Assembly: GCF_020711235.1 (NCBI RefSeq)
Contig: NZ_JAJFAV010000004.1
Location: 310,001 to 374,000, forward strand
Source of the DNA: Hymenobacter sp. 15J16-1T3B
GTDB lineage: Bacteria > Bacteroidota > Bacteroidia > Cytophagales > Hymenobacteraceae
Direction: 5' to 3'
DNA: 64,000 nt
Below the pieces are notes generated by a model that worked only from the letters and a program-made list of their open reading frames with translations, was not told where the DNA came from and did no database searches. Below, piece after piece: positions 16,098 through 24,827 of this stretch. Each line of letters begins with the position of its first letter. Position 1 is the first letter of the stretch. Both the position numbers and the translations under genes were made by a program.

Positions 16098-16847
16098 ATG
16101 CTGCATTCGTACCCCCATCCGACCACCGCCACCCCCCATTTGCGCCCCGTGGCCGCCGGTCTGCTGCTCGCGGCCGCGCTGGGGCTGAGCTCGGGCGCTC
16201 AGGCCCAGACCTGGGAAAGCGCCGCGCTGCTGACGTCGACTGGTTTCAATTTCCGCGGGGCCTCGGCCGCGCGCGAATCCATGATCAATGTGCGCTCCAA
16301 TTCCAGCAACGGCTACACCAACAACCCCTACGGCGCCTTGCCGGGCGTAGCCTACGGGGCGGCCTTGCAGCAGCAGCGCGTCACGCGCGGCAAGGTGCTG
16401 TTCGGCCTGCAGGCGGGCTACGAGCGGCTGCGCAGCCGCGTCAACAACGTGCTGGTATGGTCCGGCGGCGACGTGCTCGAAGAGGCCCGCGGGCATACCA
16501 ACCTGATTCATGATTTCGTGAACGTGCACCCGTACGCGGGCCGGCGCTTCGGGCTGGGGCCACTTAGCCTGGACGCCGCCGCCGGCCTCGACCTAGGCCT
16601 GCTGCTGCACTGCCAGGAAAAGGGCTTTGCCACCACCAGCGCCCAGCGCTTCACCACCGACCTGGAGCGTGGGCAGCCCGGCCTCGATACCCGCCTACGC
16701 CTCGACCTGACCGGCTACTACCACCGCGTGGGGCTGGCCGCCAGCTACTCGCACGGCCTGACCAACTACCGCAGCGGCTGGGTGGGCGGCGCCAACGAAG
16801 CCTACAGCCAGGTGTGGCGCCTGGGCGTGGTCTACCGCCTGTTCTAA
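16098..16847 (+). CDS. Outer-membrane beta-barrel protein (hypothetical)
   Basis: The 249-residue protein has a signal peptide (VAAGLLLAAALGLSSGAQAQ, cleavage near residue 36). The mature part has alternating hydrophobic/polar strands (KVLFGLQAGYERL, VHPYAGRRFGLG, RLRLDLTGYYHRVGLAASYSHG) and ends in VWRLGVVYRLF. A C-terminal Phe after an aromatic-rich strand is the usual mark of an outer-membrane barrel inserted by BAM. It resembles PorT/OmpA-like small barrels but I cannot name a family. It is divergent from the serB-serA fusion; no clear promoter is seen in between. Confidence 0.7.
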   Translation: MLHSYPHPTTATPHLRPVAAGLLLAAALGLSSGAQAQTWESAALLTSTGFNFRGASAARESMINVRSNSSNGYTNNPYGALPGVAYGAALQQQRVTRGKVLFGLQAGYERLRSRVNNVLVWSGGDVLEEARGHTNLIHDFVNVHPYAGRRFGLGPLSLDAAAGLDLGLLLHCQEKGFATTSAQRFTTDLERGQPGLDTRLRLDLTGYYHRVGLAASYSHGLTNYRSGWVGGANEAYSQVWRLGVVYRLF

Positions 16848-16937
16848 CCCGGCACGGAGGCGGCCATTAAACCTGGCGGCGCACCAACCCTCCAAGGAAA
16901 GCAACTCGTTGATGTTTCACCTTAACCGGTCTTTCCC

Positions 16938-17207
16938 ATGACACTCCGCCCCGTCATTGCCGCCGCTACGCTGTTTTTGGCCACGTGCGCGGCGCTGCCC
17001 GCCCAGGCCCAACGCGTGTACTACCGCCGGCCCGCCCCGCGGGTGATGGTGCTGCGGCCCGCGCCGCGCCCGGTAGTGCTGGTGCCCGCGCCCGTGGTGC
17101 TGCGGCCCCTGCGGCCGGTGGCCTACGCGCCGGCGCCGGTCGTGGTGGTTCGTCCGCGGCCCGCCGTGGTGCATCCGCGCCCGGTGGTGCGCTACCGCTA
17201 CTACTAA
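16938..17207 (+). CDS. Small exported Pro/Val/Arg-rich protein
   Basis: The product is 89 residues long with a signal peptide ending LPAQAQ. The mature part is about 65 residues of almost only Pro, Val, Arg, Ala, Leu and Tyr, in repeats such as RPAPRPVVLVPAP, ending in RYRYY. It has no Cys or catalytic residues. It could be a basic envelope or cell-wall binding peptide; this is only an inference. A hairpin terminator follows, shared with the convergent Thr-rich gene. Confidence 0.6.
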   Translation: MTLRPVIAAATLFLATCAALPAQAQRVYYRRPAPRVMVLRPAPRPVVLVPAPVVLRPLRPVAYAPAPVVVVRPRPAVVHPRPVVRYRYY

Positions 17208-17224
17208 GCCCTCCGCCTGAAATG

Positions 17225-17263
17225 CAACGGCCCGGCGCACCATTGCGGTACGTCGGGCCGTTG
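17225..17263. terminator. Hairpin between convergent small exported-protein genes
   Basis: A 10-bp stem (caacggcccg at 17225-17234 with cgggccgttg at 17254-17263) with a 19-base loop lies between the stops of the two convergent genes. Confidence 0.6.
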
Positions 17264-17286
17264 GCAGTTAAGCCCGTTAGCCGGGC

Positions 17287-17610
17287 CTAGTTGTCGACTT
17301 TGGCTTTCGACTTACGACGCTTGTCTTTCACTTTTGCGTCGTCGGTGCGGGGCGTCACGGTGCCCTGCGTCACGCCGGTGCCCGACTGCGTCTGCAGGCC
17401 GGTGCCGCCGCCCGTCGTGGTCGATTCCACGGTCGTGGTGGTGGTTTCGGTGGTCGTGGGAGCCGGGGTGGCCGGCTGCACGATTACCGGGGCCGGGGTG
17501 GTCGTGGCGGGCGTGGTGGTGGTTTGCTGGGTGGTCGTGGTGGTGCGCGTCTGGGCTTGGGCGGCGGTGCCGGCGGCCAGCAGAGCAGCAAATACGAGGA
17601 GCTTCTTCAT
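17287..17610 (-). CDS. Small exported Thr-rich protein
   Basis: This 107-residue protein has a signal peptide (MKKLLVFAALLAAGTAAQAQ) and a mature region dominated by Thr and Pro (TTTTTQQTTTTPATTTPAP, TTTETTTTTVE). A Lys/Arg-rich tail (KVKDKRRKSKAKVDN) follows. It is low in complexity and probably unfolded. A periplasmic or surface location is likely. The function is unknown. It sits opposite another low-complexity exported protein. Confidence 0.6.
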   Translation of the reverse strand: MKKLLVFAALLAAGTAAQAQTRTTTTTQQTTTTPATTTPAPVIVQPATPAPTTTETTTTTVESTTTGGGTGLQTQSGTGVTQGTVTPRTDDAKVKDKRRKSKAKVDN

Positions 17611-17712
17611 GGCTAGGTCAGTTTCAGGTTGGGGTGAAACAAGGGCCGCTAGAAATTCGGCGGCGAACTAGCCCTTAAACGAAGCTCGGCTGCAGAGGTT
17701 GGGGCCCGCGGT

Positions 17713-18132
17713 TTAGCCCTGGGTGGACAGCCGCGCGGTGGAGCGGCCGTGCCGCCACTGCGGGTCGTAGTGCACGCCGCCGAAAAGGTAGAGCATCAGG
17801 GCGCGGGAGTAGCGCAGCACCAGCGGCGTGGTGACCAGAGCGGCCAGGCCCACCGTCACCACGTACACCCACAGGGGCGGGTCCCCGGCGAGGTAGTAGA
17901 GCAACACGCCCGAAACGGCGAAAATGGCCACCGTGAAGGCGTAGCTCACGAACATGGCCCCCCAGTAGAAACCCGGCTCGGGCTCGTAGGCTTGCTCGCA
18001 CACGGGGCAGTGCTCGGGCATCTGGGCAAACTTGGTCACGTTAAACGCGGAGGTCGAAAACAGGTCCCCTTCGTGGCAGTGGGGGCACTTTAGGCGCAGC
18101 AGCGCCAGGGTAGAAGAATCAACGGCAGCCAT
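17713..18132 (-). CDS. DUF983 family membrane protein
   Basis: This protein of about 139 residues has an N-terminal zinc-ribbon-like part (LKCPHCHEGDLF and later CPVCEQAYEPEPGFYWGAM), which is the DUF983 signature. Two membrane helices follow (AFTVAIFAVSGVLLYYLAG and VVTVGLAALVTTPLVLRYS). DUF983 proteins are small inner-membrane proteins of unknown function, often near cytochrome oxidase genes, which is not the case here. The start at 18132 gives the standard N-terminus; another ATG at 18165 adds 11 residues. Confidence 0.85.
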   Translation of the reverse strand: MAAVDSSTLALLRLKCPHCHEGDLFSTSAFNVTKFAQMPEHCPVCEQAYEPEPGFYWGAMFVSYAFTVAIFAVSGVLLYYLAGDPPLWVYVVTVGLAALVTTPLVLRYSRALMLYLFGGVHYDPQWRHGRSTARLSTQG

Positions 18133-18250
18133 AGCAAAAGCGAAGTTGAGTGGGAGGGAGGCCACCGGGCAGCAAGCGTCGCGGCGGCCGAAACCAGCAC
18201 CACCGGGGCCCTTGCGGCGCGCGGCGCGGGGTGGTGCTGAAGTTCTACGG

Positions 18251-18258
18251 CAAAATTA
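18251..18258 (-). promoter_or_regulatory. -7 element (TAATTTTG on the minus strand) for the DUF983 gene
   Basis: The plus-strand octamer caaaatta is the exact reverse complement of TAnnTTTG. It lies about 120 bases upstream of the DUF983 start codon. No -33 box was found. Confidence 0.4.
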
Positions 18259-18310
18259 CTGCGGCGGTACACGGCCGTTGTGGACTGCTTGCGGGGCGTT
18301 CTGGTACAAA

Positions 18311-19174
18311 TTACCGGTGCTGCTGGCGGTAGGCTTCGGGCGAGTGGCCGCTGTACTTGCGGAAGTAGCGCCCAAAGTAGCTCGGGTCGTCGAAGCCCAG
18401 CTCGTCGGCCACCTGGGCCACCGTCAGGGCCGAGTGCGTGAGCAGGCGCTGGGCTTCCACCACCACCCGCTCGTGAATCAGCGCGCTGGCGGTTTTGTTG
18501 AGCACCCGGCGGCATACCGCGTTCAGGTGGTTGGCCGTCAGGTGTAGCAGCTCGGCGTACTGCTGCACGGTGCGCATCTGGCGGTAGTGTTGGTTGAGCA
18601 AAGCCCCAAACTGCCGGATCTGCTGCTGGGCCAGCGCCGCCCCGCCGGTGGCCGGGGCGGCAAAGTGCCGGGTGGCCAGCTCCAGCAGCAGCAGCAGATA
18701 GGCCCGCACCACTTCGGGCTGCGGCGGTTCCGCCGCGCGGGTTTCGGCGTGCAGCCGCAGCAACAGAGGCCGCAGCTCCGCTTCGTCGGCGGGCAGGTAG
18801 AGCACCGGCGGGTGCACCCCGTCGAAAAACGGGTACTCGTAAAGGCGCTGGCCCGGGTAGCGGAACAGGTAGAACTCGGCGCTGAAAAACACCACGTAGC
18901 CCTGCACCTCGGGCGGCAGCTGCCAGTGGTGCACCTGCCCCGGCGCCACAAAAAACAGGCTGCCCGGCCGCAGCTCGTAGGTGACCTGGTCGATGGTGTG
19001 GGTGCCTGCGCCCTCGGACACGTAGATGAGCAGGTAGAAGTCGTGGGCGTGCGGCTCGCGCACGTGCGGAAAGCGCGCCAGGTGCTCGGCCAGCCCGGCC
19101 ACGTAGTACGACTGCGGCCCGGCGGAGGGCGGAAACGAGGTCAGCGCAAGAACGGGCGGGGCGGTGGGTTTCAT
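18311..19174 (-). CDS. AraC-family transcriptional regulator
   Basis: The 287-residue protein has an N-terminal AraC-type cupin sensor domain (HAHDFYLLIYVSEGAGTHTID, LRPGSLFFVAPGQVHHW) at about residues 40-130. A C-terminal pair of helix-turn-helix motifs (LHLTANHLNAVCRR and VAQVADELGFDDPSYFGRYF) ends in the family signature KYSGHSPEAYRQ. The ATG at 19174 was chosen because the upstream in-frame codons to 19276 overlap the divergent promoter region. It is divergent from the transglutaminase-like gene, which it may regulate. The ligand is unknown. Confidence 0.9.
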   Translation of the reverse strand: MKPTAPPVLALTSFPPSAGPQSYYVAGLAEHLARFPHVREPHAHDFYLLIYVSEGAGTHTIDQVTYELRPGSLFFVAPGQVHHWQLPPEVQGYVVFFSAEFYLFRYPGQRLYEYPFFDGVHPPVLYLPADEAELRPLLLRLHAETRAAEPPQPEVVRAYLLLLLELATRHFAAPATGGAALAQQQIRQFGALLNQHYRQMRTVQQYAELLHLTANHLNAVCRRVLNKTASALIHERVVVEAQRLLTHSALTVAQVADELGFDDPSYFGRYFRKYSGHSPEAYRQQHR

Positions 19175-19247
19175 CGGCGGGCGGCAAAATAGCGGAAAGC
19201 CCGCGGCCCGCGGGGCTTTCCGCGCTGAACTAGCCCCGCGGCGGCCG

Positions 19248-19255
19248 TACCTTTG
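19248..19255 (+). promoter_or_regulatory. -7 element (tacctttg) for the transglutaminase-like gene
   Basis: An exact TAnnTTTG match 54 bases before the ATG at 19309. A CTG at 19225-19227 is a weak -33 candidate (20-base spacing). Confidence 0.55.
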
Positions 19256-19308
19256 CCGGCTGGCAGCTCGGACCAAACCCGGCGGGCTGCTGGCCGTTTC
19301 CAGGTTAT

Positions 19309-20325
19309 ATGTCCTTGCTCGTTCGTTTTACGCCGCGCCCGGCCGGGCTGCTTGCCGCCGCTGCCTCCCTGCTGATGCTCACTGCCGCCTCGCCCATCGT
19401 GCCGCGCGTGCGCACGTTTGCCTTCGATTACCAGACCACCGTGGCTGCCGCGCCGGCCGGCGCCAAGGCCCTGGACCTCTGGCTGCCTGTGCCCCACGAC
19501 GATGCCTCGCAGGACGTGGCCAAGCTGAAAATCGACGCGCCGTACCCCTACGAGGTGCGCACCGGCGAGTACGGCAACAAGATGCTGCACCTGCGCGTGA
19601 GCCCGGCGCCGGCCCAGCCCTTTGCCGTGGCCTTGCACTGCCAGGTCACGCGCCGGGAGCACATCAACCCGCTGCTGCCCAAGGTGGCTGGCGGCAAGAA
19701 AGCCCAGGAACCCGACGACCCCAACCTGAGCCGCTGGCTGGCCCCCGACCGCCTCGTGCCGCTCGACGACTCCATCCGGGTGTGGGCCCTGCGCGTGACG
19801 GCCCAAGCCGGCGCCCGCACCGACCTCGACCGGGCCCGCGCCATCTACAACCACGTGGTGAGCACCGTGAAGTACGACAAGAGCGGGCAGGGCTGGGGCC
19901 GCGGCGACATTTACTACGCCTGCGATGCGCGCCGCGGCAACTGCACCGACTTCCACGCCCTCTTCATTGGCTACTGCCGCGCCCTGGGCATTCCGGCCCG
20001 CTTCAGCATCGGTTTTCCGCTGCCCCCGGAGCGCGGCGCGGGCGAGGTCAAAGGTTACCACTGCTGGGCCGAATTCTACACCAAGCAAACCGGCTGGGTG
20101 CCCATCGATGCCTCTGAGGCCGCCAAGAACCCCGACAAGCGCGAGTATTTCTTCGGCCACCACGACGAAAACCGCGTGGAGCTGACCCGCGGCCGCGACC
20201 TGACGCTGACGCCTCGCCAGCAGGGCGAACCGCTGAACTACTTCGTGTATCCCTACGCCGAGGTCGACGGCCAGCCCTTCACCAGCCTCACGAACCAGTT
20301 CCGCTACCGCGACGCGACGGAGTAG
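19309..20325 (+). CDS. Exported transglutaminase-like domain protein
   Basis: The 338-residue protein has an N-terminal signal or anchor segment (about 11-28). An N-terminal beta domain follows (FDYQTTVAAAPAGAKALDLW). A transglutaminase-like catalytic core spans about residues 170-265: GNCTDFHALF gives the Cys, YHCWAEFY the His and WVPIDASEA the Asp of the triad. It probably acts as a protease, amidase or cross-linking enzyme in the periplasm; the substrate is unknown. All three catalytic residues are present. It is divergent from the AraC gene and precedes the accessory island. Confidence 0.87.
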   Translation: MSLLVRFTPRPAGLLAAAASLLMLTAASPIVPRVRTFAFDYQTTVAAAPAGAKALDLWLPVPHDDASQDVAKLKIDAPYPYEVRTGEYGNKMLHLRVSPAPAQPFAVALHCQVTRREHINPLLPKVAGGKKAQEPDDPNLSRWLAPDRLVPLDDSIRVWALRVTAQAGARTDLDRARAIYNHVVSTVKYDKSGQGWGRGDIYYACDARRGNCTDFHALFIGYCRALGIPARFSIGFPLPPERGAGEVKGYHCWAEFYTKQTGWVPIDASEAAKNPDKREYFFGHHDENRVELTRGRDLTLTPRQQGEPLNYFVYPYAEVDGQPFTSLTNQFRYRDATE

Positions 20326-21140
20326 CCCGCCCGGCGGCGTTGAACGACCGTCACGCGGAGCGCCGCAACGGGTGTGTTTGACCAACTGCCTCAATCCAGG
20401 TGGCGGGCAGGTTGATTCCTCGCCGGCCGACTGCTTCTTGTCGCCTGCTGTTGAGTTTGGGAGAATATTACCCAGCTAGACGCGGACGAATTGCCGAAAC
20501 AAACCGGCGGCGCGCCGATTGCAATGATGCACAGGCCCTTGCTACGGGCACGTCTTGGCGCTGTGCTGGCGGAGGCTGCAGTTGCTGTTGCCTAATCCCC
20601 AAGGATGAAAACCCTCTTCGATTTCTAGCGGCGGCAGAAGCCGCAGAATTCAGAGAAGGTAGTTGCGCGGATTTAATCTGTTGTTCTATATTGCAGCCGT
20701 CACCCGGTCGAAAACCGGCTACGCGCTCCGCTTACCTCCTTTTTACACACCTGTCTCGCAACAACTCAAGGCATTCTCCCAAATGCTTTGGGTTTGACCT
20801 TTGGCACTTGCGGCTTAGGCGCTAGCCTCGCAAGGGACAGGATGTTTGTGCGCGCCCTCCGCGTAGTGACGTGCCCTTTATCCTTTATGTTATACCCGAA
20901 GACTTCTCGACCGGAGCCGGGTGCACTACTGTTTTTTGTTCTTCGTTAGCCATTGCCCGAGCACCCGGTAACAGGTGTGGTGTTTTGCCAATCGATAAGT
21001 CGTTTCTGAATTCTTTCGGACTCTCCTAAGTCCCGCTGCGGCCAAGCTGAGCTCGGTACGTTAACCGTGCTCATTCCTGATTACCCCTGGTTCTGAACCG
21101 CATATCTACTGCTCGGCAACGAGCCGTTAATTCCTATCAT
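20326..21140. other. 815-base intergenic region at the left edge of the peptide island
   Basis: No recognisable gene, RNA or transposase remnant is seen. The base composition becomes visibly less GC-rich from about 20.4 kb. A 141-codon open frame at 20400-20825 is Cys/Arg/Ser-rich without family features and is not called. No exact TAnnTTTG element for the downstream exporter was found; tatcatttg at 21135-21143 has one extra base and overlaps the start codon. The region could hold the island's promoter, a degraded gene or an untranslated RNA. Confidence 0.4.
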
Positions 21141-23390
21141 TTGAAAACGTTTCCCTTTTACCGGCAGGTCGATACCATGGATTGTGGGCCCAGTTGCCTG
21201 CGAATGATTGCCAAGTTTTATGGATATCAACTGAACCTCAATAAACTACGAACCAGCAGTCAGGTAGGCGTGCACGGCAGCTCGTTGTTGGGTTTGAGCA
21301 AAGCCGCCGAGTCGTGCGGATTTAAGACCATAGCGGCCCGCGTCACCCTGGAACAACTGACCACGCAGGTGCCCCTGCCGTGCATTGTGCATTGGGAGCA
21401 GAAACACTTCGTGGTCGTCCACGCAGTAGGCGAATCCCGGAGCGCTTGGTTACGCAAGTTCAGGGCAGGCAAGTCAACTGCAGAGGGTAGCGCTTTGCGT
21501 CTGCAGGTGGCCGACCCCGGGCTGGGGCTGGTAAGCTATTCGGCCGCGGAATTCCTGAAAGCTTGGGGAGGGGAGCAGGCCGAAGTTCACGGTGGTGTAT
21601 GCCTGATACTGGAGCCGACTGCTGCCCTAGCCGCGCCAGACGAGCAGGAGCAGCGCTCAAAATATGGGTTGCGCCACGTCCTGAAGCAGTTAACCGATGC
21701 GCGCAAGCTCGTTGTCCAACTCTTGCTGGGCCTTCTGGTAGGCAGCAGCGTGCAGTTTATATTTCCTTTTTTAACCCAATCGTTGGTTGACATTGGAATT
21801 GCCACCAAAGACTACGGCATAGTATATACCATTCTGCTGGCGCAGGGCCTGCTGTTGATTGGGCGCCTGGTAAATGACTTTGTGAGAGGCTGGATTCTGT
21901 TGCACATTAGCACCAGAATTAATTTACGAATTCTGTCTGATTTTATCATAAAGTTAATGTCGTTGCCCGTAAGCTATTTCGAAAGAAAGACTTTTGGGGA
22001 TATTATGCAGCGGATTAATGATCATGGTAGAATCGAACAGTTTTTGACTAATCAATCATTAAATATATTGTTTTCTTTTCTGCAGCTAGTTGTATTTGGT
22101 GGGGTTATATTGATATACAGCAGAGTTATATTTATTGTATTTTTTGTTCTGTCCCTTATTTATATATTATGGACGGCTTATCTACTAAAAAAACGCAAGG
22201 TTCTAGACGCTGAGCGTTTTCAACTGGCTTCGAAAAGCCAGAATGCAATAAATCAGATCATTCAAGGTATCCATGATATTAAGCTAGCCAATGCAGAACA
22301 GCCCATGCGCTGGGTATGGGAACGAGTACAAGCCAAAAACCTGCGCCTGCAATACAAAGTGTTGTCTCTGTCGCAGTTGCAACAAACCGGGGCGTTTATT
22401 CTTAATGAAGGTCGAAACCTGTCCATAAGCTTTCTAGCTGCCAAAGCAGTCATTGATAATCAAATGACGCTGGGCATGATGCTCGCAATGCAATACATCA
22501 TTGGGCAGTTAACCGGTCCCATTGAGATGCTGGTTATGTTTATTCAAACGTATCAGGATGCCAGCCTGAGCCTAGAGCGTCTCTCGGAAGTGCACGAGCT
22601 GGATGAAGAGGATAAGTGGACGGACGCGCAGGTGGGGCAAGTGCATGCTGGCCAGAGCTTGCATCTGCGAAACGTGACCTTTGCCTACCCGAATACGCCG
22701 ACCAAACCAGTGCTGCGCAACATTGACTTGCACATTCCGGCTGGCAAAATAACGGCCGTAGTGGGCAGCAGCGGTAGCGGCAAAAGCAGCCTACTTAAGC
22801 TGCTGATGAAAACCTACGAGCCCTTAGAAGGCAGTATTCACCTGAGCAATACCAATCTGAAGCATCTTACCCACAGCTCGTGGCGGTCCAAATGCGCAGT
22901 GGTAGCGCAGGAAGGCTTTATTTTCTCCGATACGGTGGCCGGAAATATTGCGGTTGGTGACGAAACACCCGATTTGACCAAGCTACTGTATGCGGCCAGA
23001 ATGGCTAATATTTTAGAATTTATAGAAACGTTGCCGCGGGGCTTTAGTACCAAAATTGGTAGCGACGGGCAGCAAGTTAGCCAAGGGCAAAAGCAACGCA
23101 TATTAATTGCCCGTGCAATTTACAAGGAACCCGAATTTCTGTTTTTTGACGAGGCTACTAACGCCTTGGATACGGAGAATGAATCTATTATCGTTCAGAA
23201 CCTAAGCAATTTCTTTGATAATCGTACCGTTGTTATTGTGGCGCATCGTTTGAGTACGGTGCGCTACGCCGATCAAATAGTGGTAATGGAAAATGGGCAA
23301 ATAAGTGAGCAAGGTTCGCACGAGGAATTACTCCAGCAATGCGGTACCTACTGGAATTTAGTTCGGAATCAAGTAGAATTAGTAGGATAA
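21141..23390 (+). CDS. C39 peptidase-containing ABC transporter (bacteriocin/RiPP exporter)
   Basis: The 749-residue protein starts at a TTG. Residues 1-150 are a C39 double-glycine peptidase, with Gln9, Cys15 (MDCGPSCL), His89 (KHFVVV) and Asp125 (ADPG) in place. Residues about 180-460 are an ABC exporter membrane domain (FPFLTQSLVDIGI and following helices). Residues about 500-740 are the ATPase, with Walker A GSSGSGKSS, signature SQGQKQR and Walker B FLFFDEAT. This type (PCAT) cuts leader peptides after Gly-Gly and exports the core. About 20 extra residues lie between His89 and Asp125. It is followed seven bases later by the HlyD gene and precedes a double-glycine precursor, so it is very likely the island's exporter. 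Confidence 0.95.
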   Translation: MKTFPFYRQVDTMDCGPSCLRMIAKFYGYQLNLNKLRTSSQVGVHGSSLLGLSKAAESCGFKTIAARVTLEQLTTQVPLPCIVHWEQKHFVVVHAVGESRSAWLRKFRAGKSTAEGSALRLQVADPGLGLVSYSAAEFLKAWGGEQAEVHGGVCLILEPTAALAAPDEQEQRSKYGLRHVLKQLTDARKLVVQLLLGLLVGSSVQFIFPFLTQSLVDIGIATKDYGIVYTILLAQGLLLIGRLVNDFVRGWILLHISTRINLRILSDFIIKLMSLPVSYFERKTFGDIMQRINDHGRIEQFLTNQSLNILFSFLQLVVFGGVILIYSRVIFIVFFVLSLIYILWTAYLLKKRKVLDAERFQLASKSQNAINQIIQGIHDIKLANAEQPMRWVWERVQAKNLRLQYKVLSLSQLQQTGAFILNEGRNLSISFLAAKAVIDNQMTLGMMLAMQYIIGQLTGPIEMLVMFIQTYQDASLSLERLSEVHELDEEDKWTDAQVGQVHAGQSLHLRNVTFAYPNTPTKPVLRNIDLHIPAGKITAVVGSSGSGKSSLLKLLMKTYEPLEGSIHLSNTNLKHLTHSSWRSKCAVVAQEGFIFSDTVAGNIAVGDETPDLTKLLYAARMANILEFIETLPRGFSTKIGSDGQQVSQGQKQRILIARAIYKEPEFLFFDEATNALDTENESIIVQNLSNFFDNRTVVIVAHRLSTVRYADQIVVMENGQISEQGSHEELLQQCGTYWNLVRNQVELVG

Positions 23391-23397
23391 AGCGGCT

Positions 23398-24675
23398 ATG
23401 CCTCAGCAGCAAATTGCAAGACCGCCCGTTACCCATACCCACGAACTTGACGTTGTTATTTCCCGCGCGCCGTCTTGGCTGATATGGTGGGGCAGCAGTA
23501 TCGCCTTTCTCGTATTGCTGAGCTTGTTTGGCGTGGCTTGGTTTGTACAGTACCCAGATACGGTGCAGGCGCGTATGATAATCACGTCCGTACGAGCGCC
23601 CAAGCAGGTGAGTGCACGCGCGCAAGGAAAGATTGTGCGCTTGACGCACGCGGCCAACCAGCCGGTGGCGGAAGGCACGGTGTTAGCCGTTATCGAAAGC
23701 ACTGCCGACCCGCAGCAGGTGTTGGGGCTGCTACGTGGTGCCAAAGCGGTTGAGGCTGCTGGCAGTAATGCAGTGGCTGCCACCCAACACCTCAAGCAAC
23801 TCCCGCACTCCCGGCTAGGGGAAGTGCAGGCGGCTTACCTCGCGTTCATCCAGGCGGATGACGAACTAAACCGCTACAGCGGCCGCGGTACCGAAGCTCG
23901 AAAGGCGTCTGTGCTTGCTGCTAGCTTGCAACTGCTGGCCCGCCGCCGTGCCAACCTGGAAACCCAACTCGCGCTTGCACGGCAGGAGCTGGGGTTGGCA
24001 CGCAAAGAGTTTGCTGCTCAGGAGCAGTTGTTTAAGCAAGGCGTTTTGGCTCCTCTGGAATTCAACCGCTTGCAAGCCAATCAATTGCGGGGACAGGCGC
24101 CGGTAAAAAACTTGGAAATGAGTTTGTTGGATGCGCAAGCCCAGGTGCATACCGTGGAAATGGCTTTGATCGAAGTAGAGAGCCAACGGCAAGCCCGGGT
24201 TGTTGAGCAGGAACGTCGGCTGCACGAATTGGGCACGGCTATTGAAAATTGGCAGGCCAAGTACGTGGTCACCAGCCCGGCGCAGGGGACATTGATGGTG
24301 GAGCCCCTTACGCAATTCAATCAGCCGGTTGCCGTTGGGCAGCACCTGTTCACGATTGCGCCCCCGCGCCCCGAATACATTGGGGTGGTGGAATTACCCC
24401 AAAGCCGTATCGGGGAAGTCCGGGTGGGCAACGAAGCCTATGTGCACCTGGATGCCTACCCGTACCTGAAGTATGGCAAAACGGCGGGCACCGTCACGGA
24501 GCTGCAGGAACTGAGCACGAACAACGCAACCTACCGAGCTAAAATCAAACTGTATCAGCCCGGCAACAGCACCCCGGCCATGCCGTTGCACGTCGGCATG
24601 GGAGGCACGGTATTCGTCGTTACCAAAACCTCCCGCTTGCTAGAAAAGCTATTCGACAAAGCCATACGGCAGTAA
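23398..24675 (+). CDS. HlyD-family membrane fusion (adaptor) protein
   Basis: This 425-residue protein has one N-terminal membrane helix (WWGSSIAFLVLLSLFGVAWF, about 30-49). A split biotinyl-lipoyl-like domain follows (QGKIVRLTHAANQPVAEGTVLAVI). A long helical hairpin rich in Ala/Gln/Leu spans about 165-285, and a C-terminal beta-barrel domain includes YVHLDAYPYLKYGKTAGTV. These are the parts of a HlyD/NHLM-type adaptor linking an inner-membrane ABC exporter to the envelope. It lies seven bases after the C39-ABC gene and is surely co-transcribed. No outer-membrane TolC gene lies in the island, so a partner encoded elsewhere is implied. Confidence 0.93.
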   Translation: MPQQQIARPPVTHTHELDVVISRAPSWLIWWGSSIAFLVLLSLFGVAWFVQYPDTVQARMIITSVRAPKQVSARAQGKIVRLTHAANQPVAEGTVLAVIESTADPQQVLGLLRGAKAVEAAGSNAVAATQHLKQLPHSRLGEVQAAYLAFIQADDELNRYSGRGTEARKASVLAASLQLLARRRANLETQLALARQELGLARKEFAAQEQLFKQGVLAPLEFNRLQANQLRGQAPVKNLEMSLLDAQAQVHTVEMALIEVESQRQARVVEQERRLHELGTAIENWQAKYVVTSPAQGTLMVEPLTQFNQPVAVGQHLFTIAPPRPEYIGVVELPQSRIGEVRVGNEAYVHLDAYPYLKYGKTAGTVTELQELSTNNATYRAKIKLYQPGNSTPAMPLHVGMGGTVFVVTKTSRLLEKLFDKAIRQ

Positions 24676-24827
24676 GCGACTCCGCAAAACAGCTGCCGTG
24701 CTGCCGCCGCTTCTTTGGCGGAACAGGCCCCGGTTGGCAGTTGCTGAAGACTTCGCCAATAGTACTGATTGCCAACTTATTTCAATTGATTGTGCACTCT
24801 CGGCTACCGCAAAATCTGTCCGGCGCA

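Noticed and set aside
20400-20825. 141-codon open frame between the transglutaminase and exporter genes
   Set aside because: It is rich in Cys, Arg and Ser, with no signal, repeat or family motif; it looks like untranslated sequence.
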